Notes under the pieces: generated by a model | The model's input: only the letters and a program-made list of their open reading frames with translations | The model's database searches: none | What the model was told of the DNA's origin: nothing | From: Lachnospiraceae bacterium UBA4316 | GTDB taxonomy: Bacteria > Bacillota > Clostridia > Lachnospirales > Lachnospiraceae | Direction of reading: 5' to 3' | Length of the DNA: 5,642 nucleotides | NCBI GenBank assembly: GCA_002394535.1 | Contig: DGUG01000045.1 | Location: 1 to 5,642, forward strand | Translations under genes and position numbers: made by a program | Shown here: positions 1-5,642 of the stretch, piece after piece | Layout of the letters: each line of letters opens with the position of its first letter | Position numbering within the stretch: position 1 is the first letter of the stretch

Positions 1-803
1 CATTAAAGATCTTTATGGATGGTACCTTAAAGATACAGACTGCCGCACTTGTCACACCATATGCGGATACCGGTGCAATGGGAGCTACAACCTTTGATAA
101 AGAGGGAATTGCAGAGCTCCTTATGCTCCTTAACGAGGCAGGGCTGGATCTTCATGTACATACCGTAGGTGAACGTGCGTCACGTACGATACTGGACGGT
201 GTGGAAATTGCCAGACGGAATCTGGGAGATGACTATCATGTGAAGGTCACCTGTGCCCATCTGGAGATTCAGGATGATGCGGATATTAACCGCTTTGCAA
301 AGCTTGGGGTCTTCGCCGATTACACACCGTGGTGGCATGCAGGAAATATGGGCGGAGAGCCTTTTAGGGCATGGTGTGAGCTGCTTGGAGAGAAGAGGGC
401 ACTTTCCATGTACCGCTGCAAGAGCCTTTGGAACAGCGGAGCTACCGTTACTTTCTCAAGCGATGAGGTATTCTTCGGTGATAACTGGAGCCCTTACCTT
501 GGGATGGAGGTAGGAATGACCCGCCACATCACCGATAAGACAAAAGCTCTGGAACACAGCAGGACTAAGGGGGCATATCCGCCTGCAGCCGAGCAGATGA
601 GCATAGAAGAAATGATACTCGGATATACCATAAACGGAGCAAAACAGCTTGGTATCGAGAATAGCAAGGGATCCATCGAGACCGGAAAAGATGCGGACTT
701 TCTGGTGTTTGATAATGATCTGCTTACAGCTGAGCATGAGGGCTTCAGTCATAACAAGCCATCAGAGGTGTTCTTCTGCGGAGAGAAAGTGAAATGCTGC
801 TGA
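1..803 (+). CDS. YtcJ-like metal-dependent amidohydrolase (Amidohydro_3), 5' partial
   Basis: This is the C-terminal part of an amidohydrolase-superfamily enzyme. The reading frame is open to the left edge (first full codon at base 3), so the ATG at 15 is an internal methionine, not the start. The first visible residues, L-K-I-F-M-D-G, match the YtcJ-like 'vKif.DG' motif, whose lysine (bases 6-8) is the likely carboxylated metal bridge. Counting from the Met at 15, H47-V-H49 followed by T-V-G-E-R-A matches the family 'vHaiGd.A' motif, H82 lies in 'CAHLE', and D150 in 'FSSDEVFFGDNWSP' is the expected catalytic Asp. The end 'GSIETGKDADFLVFDND' is the usual closing beta-sandwich segment. All expected C-terminal active-site residues are therefore present; the N-terminal HxH lies outside the window. 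Members hydrolyse amide or other C-N bonds, for example in N-substituted formamides, but the substrate here is unknown. No signal peptide can be judged. The gene ends 28 bases before the XRE-receiver gene and may be co-transcribed with it. Confidence 0.9.
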   Translation, partial: LKIFMDGTLKIQTAALVTPYADTGAMGATTFDKEGIAELLMLLNEAGLDLHVHTVGERASRTILDGVEIARRNLGDDYHVKVTCAHLEIQDDADINRFAKLGVFADYTPWWHAGNMGGEPFRAWCELLGEKRALSMYRCKSLWNSGATVTFSSDEVFFGDNWSPYLGMEVGMTRHITDKTKALEHSRTKGAYPPAAEQMSIEEMILGYTINGAKQLGIENSKGSIETGKDADFLVFDNDLLTAEHEGFSHNKPSEVFFCGEKVKCC

Positions 804-831
804 ATAACCGAATGAATCCGGATGTGACCTT

Positions 832-1431
832 ATGTCGACCATGTTTTCAAAGACATTGAAAAAATTGAGGGCTGAAAGTGGAATCTCACAGCTACAGCTT
901 GCGGAGCGATTGTTTGTTGAGCGTTCCACGATCAGCCGCTGGGAAAGCGGCAACCGTATTCCTGATAACAGGATGATCGCAAGGATTTCGAAATTATTGG
1001 ACGCGGACATTAATATTCTGTTAAATGCTGCGGCTGAGAGTGACGAATTTCCTAATGTTATCATAGTGGATGATACTAAGATCATTCTTAAGGGAGGAAT
1101 CCCCGTGTTGGAGGCGGTTATGCCGAATGCTGTGATCACCGGCTTCACCCGGCCTTCTGAAGCCGTTGAATACGCGAAAACAAACCGGGTCGCCTTGGCT
1201 TTCCTGGATATAGAGCTTGGAAAGACGAATGGATTGGAGCTGTGCAGCACACTGCTTGAGATCAATCCCCGGACTAATGTGGTATTTCTGACTTCTTATA
1301 TTGGATATGCCCTTGATGCATGGAGCACCGGAGCCTGTGGTTTCATGAAAAAGCCGCTGACTTATGAAGGGGTAAAGGAACAGCTGAAAAAACTTCGTTA
1401 CCCGGTTTGGACAGGAGATATCGGCAAATGA
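832..1431 (+). CDS. Response regulator with N-terminal XRE HTH and C-terminal receiver domain
   Basis: This 199-residue protein is probably a phosphorylation-controlled DNA-binding regulator. Residues about 5-63 form an XRE/Cro-C1 helix-turn-helix ('LKKLRAESGISQLQLAERLFVERSTISRWESG' region, with the S-R-W-E-S-G-N-R-I-P signature). Residues about 75-190 form a receiver domain: acidic pair D80-D81 in 'IIVDD', phospho-acceptor D126 in 'LAFLDIELG', switch T154 in 'VVFLTSY' and K174 in 'FMKKPLT'. All core receiver residues are present, so it should be phosphorylatable. The output domain precedes the receiver, the reverse of the usual order, and nothing follows the receiver. The receiver itself resembles those of LytTR-type regulators ('TSYIGYALDAWSTGACGFMKKPL'). 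The start at 832 is the first ATG after an in-frame stop at 805; the site before it is weak (only GGA at 820-822), and an ATG at 841 is the alternative. The stop overlaps the start of the kinase gene, which is its evident partner. The DNA target is unknown; the repeats at 2732-2848 are candidates. Confidence 0.9.
   Translation: MSTMFSKTLKKLRAESGISQLQLAERLFVERSTISRWESGNRIPDNRMIARISKLLDADINILLNAAAESDEFPNVIIVDDTKIILKGGIPVLEAVMPNAVITGFTRPSEAVEYAKTNRVALAFLDIELGKTNGLELCSTLLEINPRTNVVFLTSYIGYALDAWSTGACGFMKKPLTYEGVKEQLKKLRYPVWTGDIGK
1413..1417 (+). promoter_or_regulatory. Ribosome binding site deciding the kinase start
   Basis: AGGAG lies ten bases before the ATG at 1428, inside the last codons of the receiver gene. 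It supports the start at 1428 over the in-frame ATG at 1407, which lies upstream of this site. The resulting ATGA overlap with the previous stop is typical of translationally coupled gene pairs. Confidence 0.65.
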
Positions 1432-2699
1432 TCGATCAGACGATCTTTATTCACGGGATTTATTATGGTGTAGCACTCCTGCTCATGGGCATGGGACTCT
1501 GCTTTGCTTTCATCATGCCCGGTGTTGACAGATGGAGTAAATGTTTTTTTACGGTTTTCTTCAGTATTCTTTTTTTCTTATGCTGTTTTTCTTTGTCGGA
1601 AATGTTTTTCTATGGGATTCCGGGAATGGATCGGTTGTCGGTTATCGCGAATTTTTGGATGTCCCTGCTTTCCGTAGTTCCATTACCCATGATGACTCTT
1701 TTCCTGCTTCATTTAAGCGGAGAGTCCTGGAAGAAGAGCTCATTGTTCCGTATTGTTCTTGTACAGTTTGTCATATACTTTATTTTGTTGATAATTGCTC
1801 AATTCACGTCTGCCTTTTTTTATGTAACTCCGGATAACATTTTCCACTTTGGATCATTGTATCCGCTTATTGTAGCTCCGACATTTGTGATCGAACTGCT
1901 TAATCTGGCAGGTCTTGTTCGAAGAAAGAACTTGCTGACGAAAAAGCAGTTTGTCGCTATATTGATCTCACTGCTGCCGCTGACTGTTGCCCTGGCAGTT
2001 CATCTGTTAGTTGCTTCTTTTCCTTTTATCGTAATTGGAATTGCAATATCCGCTATATCAATGTACAGTCTTGTGGTGTCTGACGAGATCGAGCGGCAGC
2101 TGCGTCAGCAGCGGGAGATCGCAAGGCAGAGTGCCGGCATAATGGCACTTCAGATGAGACCGCATTTCATTCATAACACTCTGATGAGCATCTATTACCT
2201 CTGTAAACAGGATCCTGCGGAGGCTCAAAGGGTCACACTCGATTTTAACAACTATCTTGAAAAGAACATGAACGCACTGGCAAGCGATGAAACCATCCCC
2301 TTTTCGGTGGAACTGGAACATACCGTTGCTTATCTTAATGTTGAGCAGGCACTGTATGATGAAAATCTTTTCGTTGAATATGATACGCCGCACACCGGCT
2401 TTCGTGTGCCGCCGCTGACTCTGCAGCCAATAGTGGAGAATGCCGTAAAACACGGTTTGGACCCTGATTCAGAACCACTGTTTATTTCCATTCAGACGCG
2501 TGAGACGGATTTAGGAAGCGAGATCATTGTTTCGGACAACGGACCCGGTTTTGAACCGGCCGATGATGACAAGCCTCACATTGCCCTTGCAAATATCCGG
2601 CAGAGACTTAAAATGATGTGCCGCGGGGAAATGAGGATCATGCAAAGAGAAGGCAAAGGCACGGTGGTAAAGCTGATAATTCCAGATAAATCCCGATAA
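1428..2699 (+). CDS. LytS/YehU-type sensor histidine kinase with seven predicted TM helices
   Basis: This 423-residue membrane sensor kinase is the likely phosphodonor of the XRE-receiver protein just upstream. The N-terminal half is hydrophobic, with about seven predicted membrane helices near residues 9-31, 39-56, 72-96, 108-126, 143-164, 174-197 and 198-217; the last two are joined by a very short turn. There is no large extracytoplasmic domain, so the ligand is probably sensed within or close to the membrane. A charged, Gln/Arg-rich helix (about 218-243) leads into the His_kinase (LytS-type) core: 'LQMRPHFIHNTL' with phospho-acceptor H246 (family form 'PHFlfNtL'), then the ATPase part with N-box 'PPLTLQPIVENAVKHG' (N338), G1 box 'VSDNGPGF' (D370, G372, G374), 'IALANIRQRL' and the closing 'GKGTVVKLIIP'. 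The usual Gly of the 'GiGL.N' segment is Ala here, a mild change. All essential kinase residues are present. The start at 1428 is set by the AGGAG at 1413 and the ATGA overlap. The sensed signal cannot be inferred. Confidence 0.92.
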   Translation: MIDQTIFIHGIYYGVALLLMGMGLCFAFIMPGVDRWSKCFFTVFFSILFFLCCFSLSEMFFYGIPGMDRLSVIANFWMSLLSVVPLPMMTLFLLHLSGESWKKSSLFRIVLVQFVIYFILLIIAQFTSAFFYVTPDNIFHFGSLYPLIVAPTFVIELLNLAGLVRRKNLLTKKQFVAILISLLPLTVALAVHLLVASFPFIVIGIAISAISMYSLVVSDEIERQLRQQREIARQSAGIMALQMRPHFIHNTLMSIYYLCKQDPAEAQRVTLDFNNYLEKNMNALASDETIPFSVELEHTVAYLNVEQALYDENLFVEYDTPHTGFRVPPLTLQPIVENAVKHGLDPDSEPLFISIQTRETDLGSEIIVSDNGPGFEPADDDKPHIALANIRQRLKMMCRGEMRIMQREGKGTVVKLIIPDKSR

Positions 2700-2731
2700 C
2701 TTTCCCTTGTACTGCCATTACGACATAAACA

Positions 2732-2772
2732 TGGTTGCAATTCAGCACTGGTCAAGTGCTGAATTGTAATTA
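2732..2772 (+). terminator. Long hairpin after the kinase gene, possible terminator
   Basis: A perfect 12-bp inverted repeat (arms 2738-2749 and 2755-2766, CAATTCAGCACT against AGTGCTGAATTG) encloses a five-base loop GGTCA. With three G-U pairs the RNA stem extends to 18 pairs over 2732-2772. It begins 33 bases after the kinase stop, where a terminator would sit. The right arm ends in TGTAATTAA, which is A/T-rich but not a true U-run, so termination would be imperfect. It could instead be an operator or an mRNA-stabilising structure. The hairpin is seen directly; its function is inference. Confidence 0.45.
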
Positions 2773-2775
2773 AAC

Positions 2776-2794
2776 ATGTGACGTTTTGTCACAT
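2776..2794. promoter_or_regulatory. Candidate operator: 7-bp inverted repeat with 5-bp spacer
   Basis: ATGTGAC (2776-2782) and GTCACAT (2788-2794) are perfect inverted half-sites separated by GTTTT, giving a 19-bp symmetric element. It sits immediately upstream of the predicted -35 at 2798, a position suited to an activator or a repressor of the esterase promoter. Dimeric XRE proteins bind symmetric sites of about this size, so the neighbouring XRE-receiver protein is a candidate binder. That link is inference; a CRP/FNR-family protein is an alternative, though the spacing is one base longer than the CRP consensus. Confidence 0.4.
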
Positions 2795-2797
2795 ATG

Positions 2798-2825
2798 CTT
2801 ACAACAAGATAAGAAATACTATAAG
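2798..2825 (+). promoter_or_regulatory. Candidate sigma-70 promoter for the esterase gene
   Basis: CTTACA (2798-2803, four of six matches to TTGACA) and TATAAG (2820-2825, five of six to TATAAT) are separated by 16 bases. Transcription would begin near 2832, leaving a leader of about 70 bases before the ATG at 2902. It is the best pair I see in the gap; TATAAA at 2841-2846 is another -10-like hexamer but lacks a good -35. Confidence 0.4.
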
Positions 2826-2834
2826 ATAAATGCA

Positions 2835-2848
2835 GATTTATATAAATC
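2835..2848. promoter_or_regulatory. Perfect 14-bp AT-rich palindrome near the predicted transcript start
   Basis: GATTTAT followed directly by ATAAATC is a perfect palindrome with no spacer. It lies a few bases downstream of the predicted transcription start, where a bound protein would block initiation. Its high A/T content makes chance occurrence more likely than for the other repeats in this gap. Confidence 0.25.
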
Positions 2849-2884
2849 CATAACAGCATTGGCATAACGAGGCAATCAGGATGG

Positions 2885-2891
2885 AAGGAGG
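2885..2891 (+). promoter_or_regulatory. Ribosome binding site deciding the esterase start
   Basis: AAGGAGG is a near-perfect Shine-Dalgarno sequence ten bases before the ATG at 2902. It lies inside the reading frame that would begin at the upstream in-frame ATG (2881), so the start at 2902 is preferred. Confidence 0.85.
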
Positions 2892-2901
2892 GAAACAAAA
2901 A

Positions 2902-4533
2902 ATGAGTGACGTTAAAGACCTGATGACACCGGCTCTGACAGAAGAGAAACAAAAAGCTCTTGATGATGCAAAAAAGAAGGTAAGGGCCGGGTACGGCGAG
3001 AATAAAAGGATCACTGACAACAGCTATGACAAATCCCTTGCGGTGAAATGTGTTAATGGCATATTTGTAGGCAGAAAGACCGAAAATGTCATTGCGTATA
3101 AAGGCATCCCGTTTACGGGCAAACCGCCTGTCGGAGAGCTTCGCTGGAAAGCGCCGACGGAATATCTGCCGGATGAGGGCATATATGAAGCGTATTACAA
3201 TGGAAAAAGCCCCCGTCAGGGAGAGGATATCAGTGAAGGCGGATCGTTATATTATCAGAGTGAGGATTGCCTTTATTTGAATGTATGGAAGGCAGACGGG
3301 GAAGCTATTGAGAAAAGACCGGTCATGGTTTGGATTCATGGCGGCGGTTATGCAATGGGCGGAACAGCCGATCCTCTGTATGACATGCACAATCTTGTTA
3401 AGGAAAACCCGGATGTGATCTTTGCTTCCATTGCTTACAGGGTCGGTATTTTCGGTTACATTCACCTGTCACATCTGCCTGACGGCAGTGACTATCCGGA
3501 TGCACAGAATTTAGGCCCCATGGATCAGATGATGGCATTAAAGTGGATACATGAGAACATTGCGGGCTTCGGCGGTGATCCCGATAATGTAACTATCTTT
3601 GGCGAGTCCGCCGGAGCGGGAAGCGTTACTACACTTCCTCTGGTCGAGGGTTCCCATAAATATATCAAGAGGGTGATCGCCCAGAGCGGCGGTCCTTCCA
3701 TAACAGTATCTACGGAAGAGGCCATCGGCTGTACAAATGAAGTGATGGAGATACTCGGCTGTAAAACCGTAGCTGATCTGAATAAGGTTGACGCGGAAAA
3801 TCTTTTGAAGGCATCAGCGGTGACAGGACTGCGCATCGGTCCGGAAAGAGACGGGAAATACCTGCCCCTTGATCCTTATGAGGCTTATGCGAAGGGCGAG
3901 GTGAAGGATATTGAGATCCTTCATGGCTGCAATAAGGATGAAATGAATTATTTTGTCCATCTTATGGGACCGGAGCTTTTTGAAATGTGGGCTGCTGATC
4001 GTAAGACGAGAAGGATCGCAGAGCTGCCGGATGAGGATAAAAAAAGGGTAGAGAGCTTTTGCGGCAGCGTAGAGGGAGAAAACTACGAGAAAGACAGCCG
4101 TCTGTTCAGCCAGTTGTGGTTTAATGCAACGCATATCAGATTGTCTGAGGAGCAGACAAAGGCAGGGGGAAAGTCATACACCTATTTTTTCACTCCGGAA
4201 TCCACTTTACCGTATATGAAGTGCGGACATGCAACCGAGCTTGCATCCGTACTTAAACATCCGGAGGAAACTGTCTTTACCGGCAGGGCATATGACGAGA
4301 CCTTTTCAAAGACAATGCGGAAAATGTGGGTTCAGTTTGCAAAGACAGGAAATCCATCACTTTCGGTAGATATATCTCCGGACGGCAAGGCGCATGAATG
4401 GCCGCTTTACGATACAGAGAACAGGCAGGTAATGGTGTTTGACGAATTTAATATCCATCCGGAAAAGGAATCCGACTTAAAAGTCGTGGACTGGGACAAT
4501 ATTTACCCCCTCACAAAATATTTTTACCTGTAA
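2902..4533 (+). CDS. Type-B carboxylesterase (COesterase family, alpha/beta hydrolase)
   Basis: This 543-residue serine hydrolase should cleave carboxylic esters; the substrate is unknown. Its length is usual for bacterial type-B carboxylesterases. In order: a family N-terminal block 'VIAYKGIPFTGKPPVGELRWKAP' (about 63-85), 'SEDCLYLNVW' (120-129), the oxyanion-hole motif 'WIHGGGYAMGG' with H146-G149, the block 'MDQMMALKWIHENIAGFGGDPDNVTIFGESAGAGSV' with nucleophile S236 in G-E-S-A-G, the acidic member E347 in 'GCNKDEMNYF', and H443 in 'CGHATELASV'. The Ser-Glu-His triad is therefore complete. There is no signal peptide: the first 45 or so residues are charged, Lys/Glu/Asp-rich and precede the usual family start, so the enzyme is probably cytoplasmic. 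The start at 2902 follows a strong AAGGAGG; an ATG at 2881 would overlap that site. The gene has its own candidate promoter and is followed after 52 bases by an amidohydrolase, with no terminator visible between, so the two probably form an operon. Confidence 0.95.
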   Translation: MSDVKDLMTPALTEEKQKALDDAKKKVRAGYGENKRITDNSYDKSLAVKCVNGIFVGRKTENVIAYKGIPFTGKPPVGELRWKAPTEYLPDEGIYEAYYNGKSPRQGEDISEGGSLYYQSEDCLYLNVWKADGEAIEKRPVMVWIHGGGYAMGGTADPLYDMHNLVKENPDVIFASIAYRVGIFGYIHLSHLPDGSDYPDAQNLGPMDQMMALKWIHENIAGFGGDPDNVTIFGESAGAGSVTTLPLVEGSHKYIKRVIAQSGGPSITVSTEEAIGCTNEVMEILGCKTVADLNKVDAENLLKASAVTGLRIGPERDGKYLPLDPYEAYAKGEVKDIEILHGCNKDEMNYFVHLMGPELFEMWAADRKTRRIAELPDEDKKRVESFCGSVEGENYEKDSRLFSQLWFNATHIRLSEEQTKAGGKSYTYFFTPESTLPYMKCGHATELASVLKHPEETVFTGRAYDETFSKTMRKMWVQFAKTGNPSLSVDISPDGKAHEWPLYDTENRQVMVFDEFNIHPEKESDLKVVDWDNIYPLTKYFYL

Positions 4534-4570
4534 AAGGGATAACTCAAGTGGATGACAAAACTTATAAAAA

Positions 4571-4577
4571 AGAGAGG
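4571..4577 (+). promoter_or_regulatory. Ribosome binding site of the downstream amidohydrolase
   Basis: AGAGAGG lies eight bases before the ATG at 4586 and fixes that start. The 52-base spacer after the esterase stop otherwise holds only an A-rich run; I see neither a promoter nor a terminator in it. Confidence 0.65.
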
Positions 4578-4585
4578 TAAAGCAA

Positions 4586-5642
4586 ATGGCACAGAACGCA
4601 GACAAGGTATACAGAAACGCTAAGGTTTATTCCATCGCCCTGGACGGTACGGAAACGCATGCACAGGCGGTTGCCATCAAGGACGGCAAATTCGTGTATG
4701 TTGGTGACGAGACGGGAGTAAAGGAGTGGATCGGAGAGAGCACGGAAGTTATCGATTGTAACGGAAAGAGTGTCATCCCCGGTCTTGGAGATGCGCACAA
4801 TCATGTTGCTAATGCAGCGAAAAAATTCGCAACATGCAGCTTCAGCTCTATTGTGCCGGATCCCCAAAAGGACACGCCCGAGGGTGTGATAAAGAGGCTT
4901 CAGGACATTTTGAAAGCCTATGTCGATGAGCACAGGGATGCTCCTGTAATCCGTGGACTGGGATGGGACAGAACATGGTTTTCAGGAGGACTTCAGGGTA
5001 TCGTGAGACCGTTCACCAGACATGATATTGACGTGGTCGTACCGGATAAACCTGCTGTTCTTATGTCGTATTGCGGACACAGGGTCCTCTTAAATACAAA
5101 GGCACTTGAAGTGGCTGGAGTGACGAAGGATACGGATGATCATAACGGGCTGATCGTAAGGGAGGCGGACGGAAGTCCCAGCGGCTATATAAAGGAGCCT
5201 GTTACCTTTCTTCCCATCATTGACAGTATTCCAAACTATGATTTTTCGCCGGAGGAACACAGGGCTTCTCTGAAGGAATGCTTTGATATGTTTAACGAAA
5301 CCGGATTTACGCTGTTGTGTGACTGTCTGCAGTGTGCATCTTATCCGATTCTTACCGATATGGCAAAGAAGGGTGAATTTACTGTCAGAGTATCCGGCGT
5401 TCATAATGTCAACGATGCGACCCGGGATGAAGACATGGAAAGAGCGATCGCAAACCGCACGAAGTTTGATGTGGAAGGGCTTTTCACCGTGGACACGGTA
5501 AAATACTTCGCGGATGGTCAGTTTTCAATGATCGAGCTCTATGCGGATACTTCAATCAACCATAAGCCGGGCACCAGAGAGCCGCTCCTCTGGGATGAAG
5601 CGCATATGGAGGAGTCAATGGCACTTGCCAACAAGGAGGGCT
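4586..5642 (+). CDS. YtcJ-like metal-dependent amidohydrolase (Amidohydro_3), 3' partial
   Basis: The frame stays open from the ATG at 4586 to the right edge, giving the first 352 residues of a protein whose family usually runs to about 530-600. Residues 1-65 form the N-terminal part of the beta-sandwich ('AVAIKDGKFVYVGDETGVKEWIG'), ending in 'VIPGLGDAHNHV' with metal ligands H71 and H73. Family landmarks follow: 'GLGWDRTWF' (124-132), 'SYCGHRVLLNTKALEVAGVT' (161-180), 'HNGLIVREADGSPSGYIKE' (186-204) and 'VKYFADGQFS' (305-314), where K306 is the likely carboxylated metal bridge. The later His ligands and catalytic Asp lie beyond the window. No signal peptide is seen, so it is probably cytoplasmic. 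The family hydrolyses amide and related C-N bonds; the substrate is unknown. It belongs to the same family as the enzyme at 1-803 but differs clearly in the roughly 50 residues where the two can be compared, so it is a paralogue rather than a recent duplicate. It probably shares a transcript with the esterase. Confidence 0.93.
   Translation, partial: MAQNADKVYRNAKVYSIALDGTETHAQAVAIKDGKFVYVGDETGVKEWIGESTEVIDCNGKSVIPGLGDAHNHVANAAKKFATCSFSSIVPDPQKDTPEGVIKRLQDILKAYVDEHRDAPVIRGLGWDRTWFSGGLQGIVRPFTRHDIDVVVPDKPAVLMSYCGHRVLLNTKALEVAGVTKDTDDHNGLIVREADGSPSGYIKEPVTFLPIIDSIPNYDFSPEEHRASLKECFDMFNETGFTLLCDCLQCASYPILTDMAKKGEFTVRVSGVHNVNDATRDEDMERAIANRTKFDVEGLFTVDTVKYFADGQFSMIELYADTSINHKPGTREPLLWDEAHMEESMALANKEG

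Noticed and set aside
762..1265. Long open frame on the minus strand opposite the XRE-receiver gene
   Set aside because: It is antisense to a gene with clear domains, shows no recognisable motif, and reads as a low-complexity Ser-rich shadow.
1407..1427. Seven-codon upstream extension of the kinase from the ATG at 1407
   Set aside because: It would place the ribosome site inside the gene and lengthen the overlap with the receiver gene. The ATGA junction at 1428 with AGGAG at 1413 is far more typical.
1538..1610. T-rich stretch that could look like an insertion or a run of terminators
   Set aside because: It encodes Phe- and Leu-rich membrane helices of the kinase in frame, which explains the base composition.
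2777..2793. CRP-like site TGTGA...TCACA in the gap before the esterase
   Set aside because: The half-sites match the CRP consensus but are separated by seven bases, not the six that CRP requires. I kept it as an unassigned inverted repeat.
2860..2875. Sigma-54-like sequence TGGCAT...GGCAA
   Set aside because: The -12 element does not match TTGC, and the GG-to-GC spacing is off by one. The adjacent regulator has no sigma-54 activator (AAA+) domain.
2881..2901. Seven-codon upstream extension of the esterase from the ATG at 2881
   Set aside because: These codons consist mostly of the strong Shine-Dalgarno sequence itself, which points to the ATG at 2902.
4553..4624. Short ORF starting at the ATG at 4553 and overlapping the second amidohydrolase start
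   Set aside because: It is 23 codons long, Lys/Arg-rich, has no ribosome site, and mostly overlaps the amidohydrolase in another frame.
5090..5404. Minus-strand open frame opposite the second amidohydrolase
   Set aside because: It is a shadow of a strongly supported gene with family motifs on the plus strand; no domain or ribosome site is evident.

Overview
The window is a compact, all-forward-strand stretch of a bacterial chromosome: five protein genes, two of them cut by the window edges. Base composition is moderate (G+C in the mid-to-high 40s % by eye, not computed). Three genes have purine-rich Shine-Dalgarno sites. The pairing of an XRE-type regulator with a LytS-like kinase also fits, so the window suggests a Bacillota/Clostridia genome, perhaps a gut or rumen Lachnospiraceae-like anaerobe. 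That assignment is inference; no rRNA or other marker gene is present.

Layout. Bases 1-803 hold the C-terminal part of a YtcJ-like (Amidohydro_3) metal-dependent amidohydrolase. After 28 bases comes a two-gene signalling unit: a 199-residue protein with an N-terminal XRE helix-turn-helix and a C-terminal response-regulator receiver domain (832-1431), then a 423-residue sensor histidine kinase with seven predicted membrane helices and a LytS/YehU-type kinase core (1428-2699). Their stop and start codons overlap as ATGA. Bases 2700-2901 are the only sizeable non-coding gap. It holds a long hairpin, a spaced 7-bp inverted repeat just upstream of a sigma-70-like promoter, and a perfect 14-bp AT-rich palindrome near the predicted transcription start. 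Next comes a 543-residue type-B carboxylesterase with a complete Ser-Glu-His triad (2902-4533). After 52 bases, a second YtcJ-like amidohydrolase starts at 4586 and runs off the right edge with 352 codons visible.

How it may work together (inference). The kinase would sense a membrane-accessible or extracellular signal and phosphorylate the C-terminal receiver of the XRE protein. The XRE protein would then act on the gap at 2700-2901 to control the esterase-amidohydrolase operon. The three hydrolases have no visible export signals and look cytoplasmic. Together they could open ester and amide or related C-N bonds of an imported compound, but the substrate cannot be read from the sequence. The most notable points are the reversed HTH-then-receiver order, the pairing of a LytS-type kinase with an XRE rather than a LytTR output domain, and the inverted repeats in the gap that could be the regulator's target.
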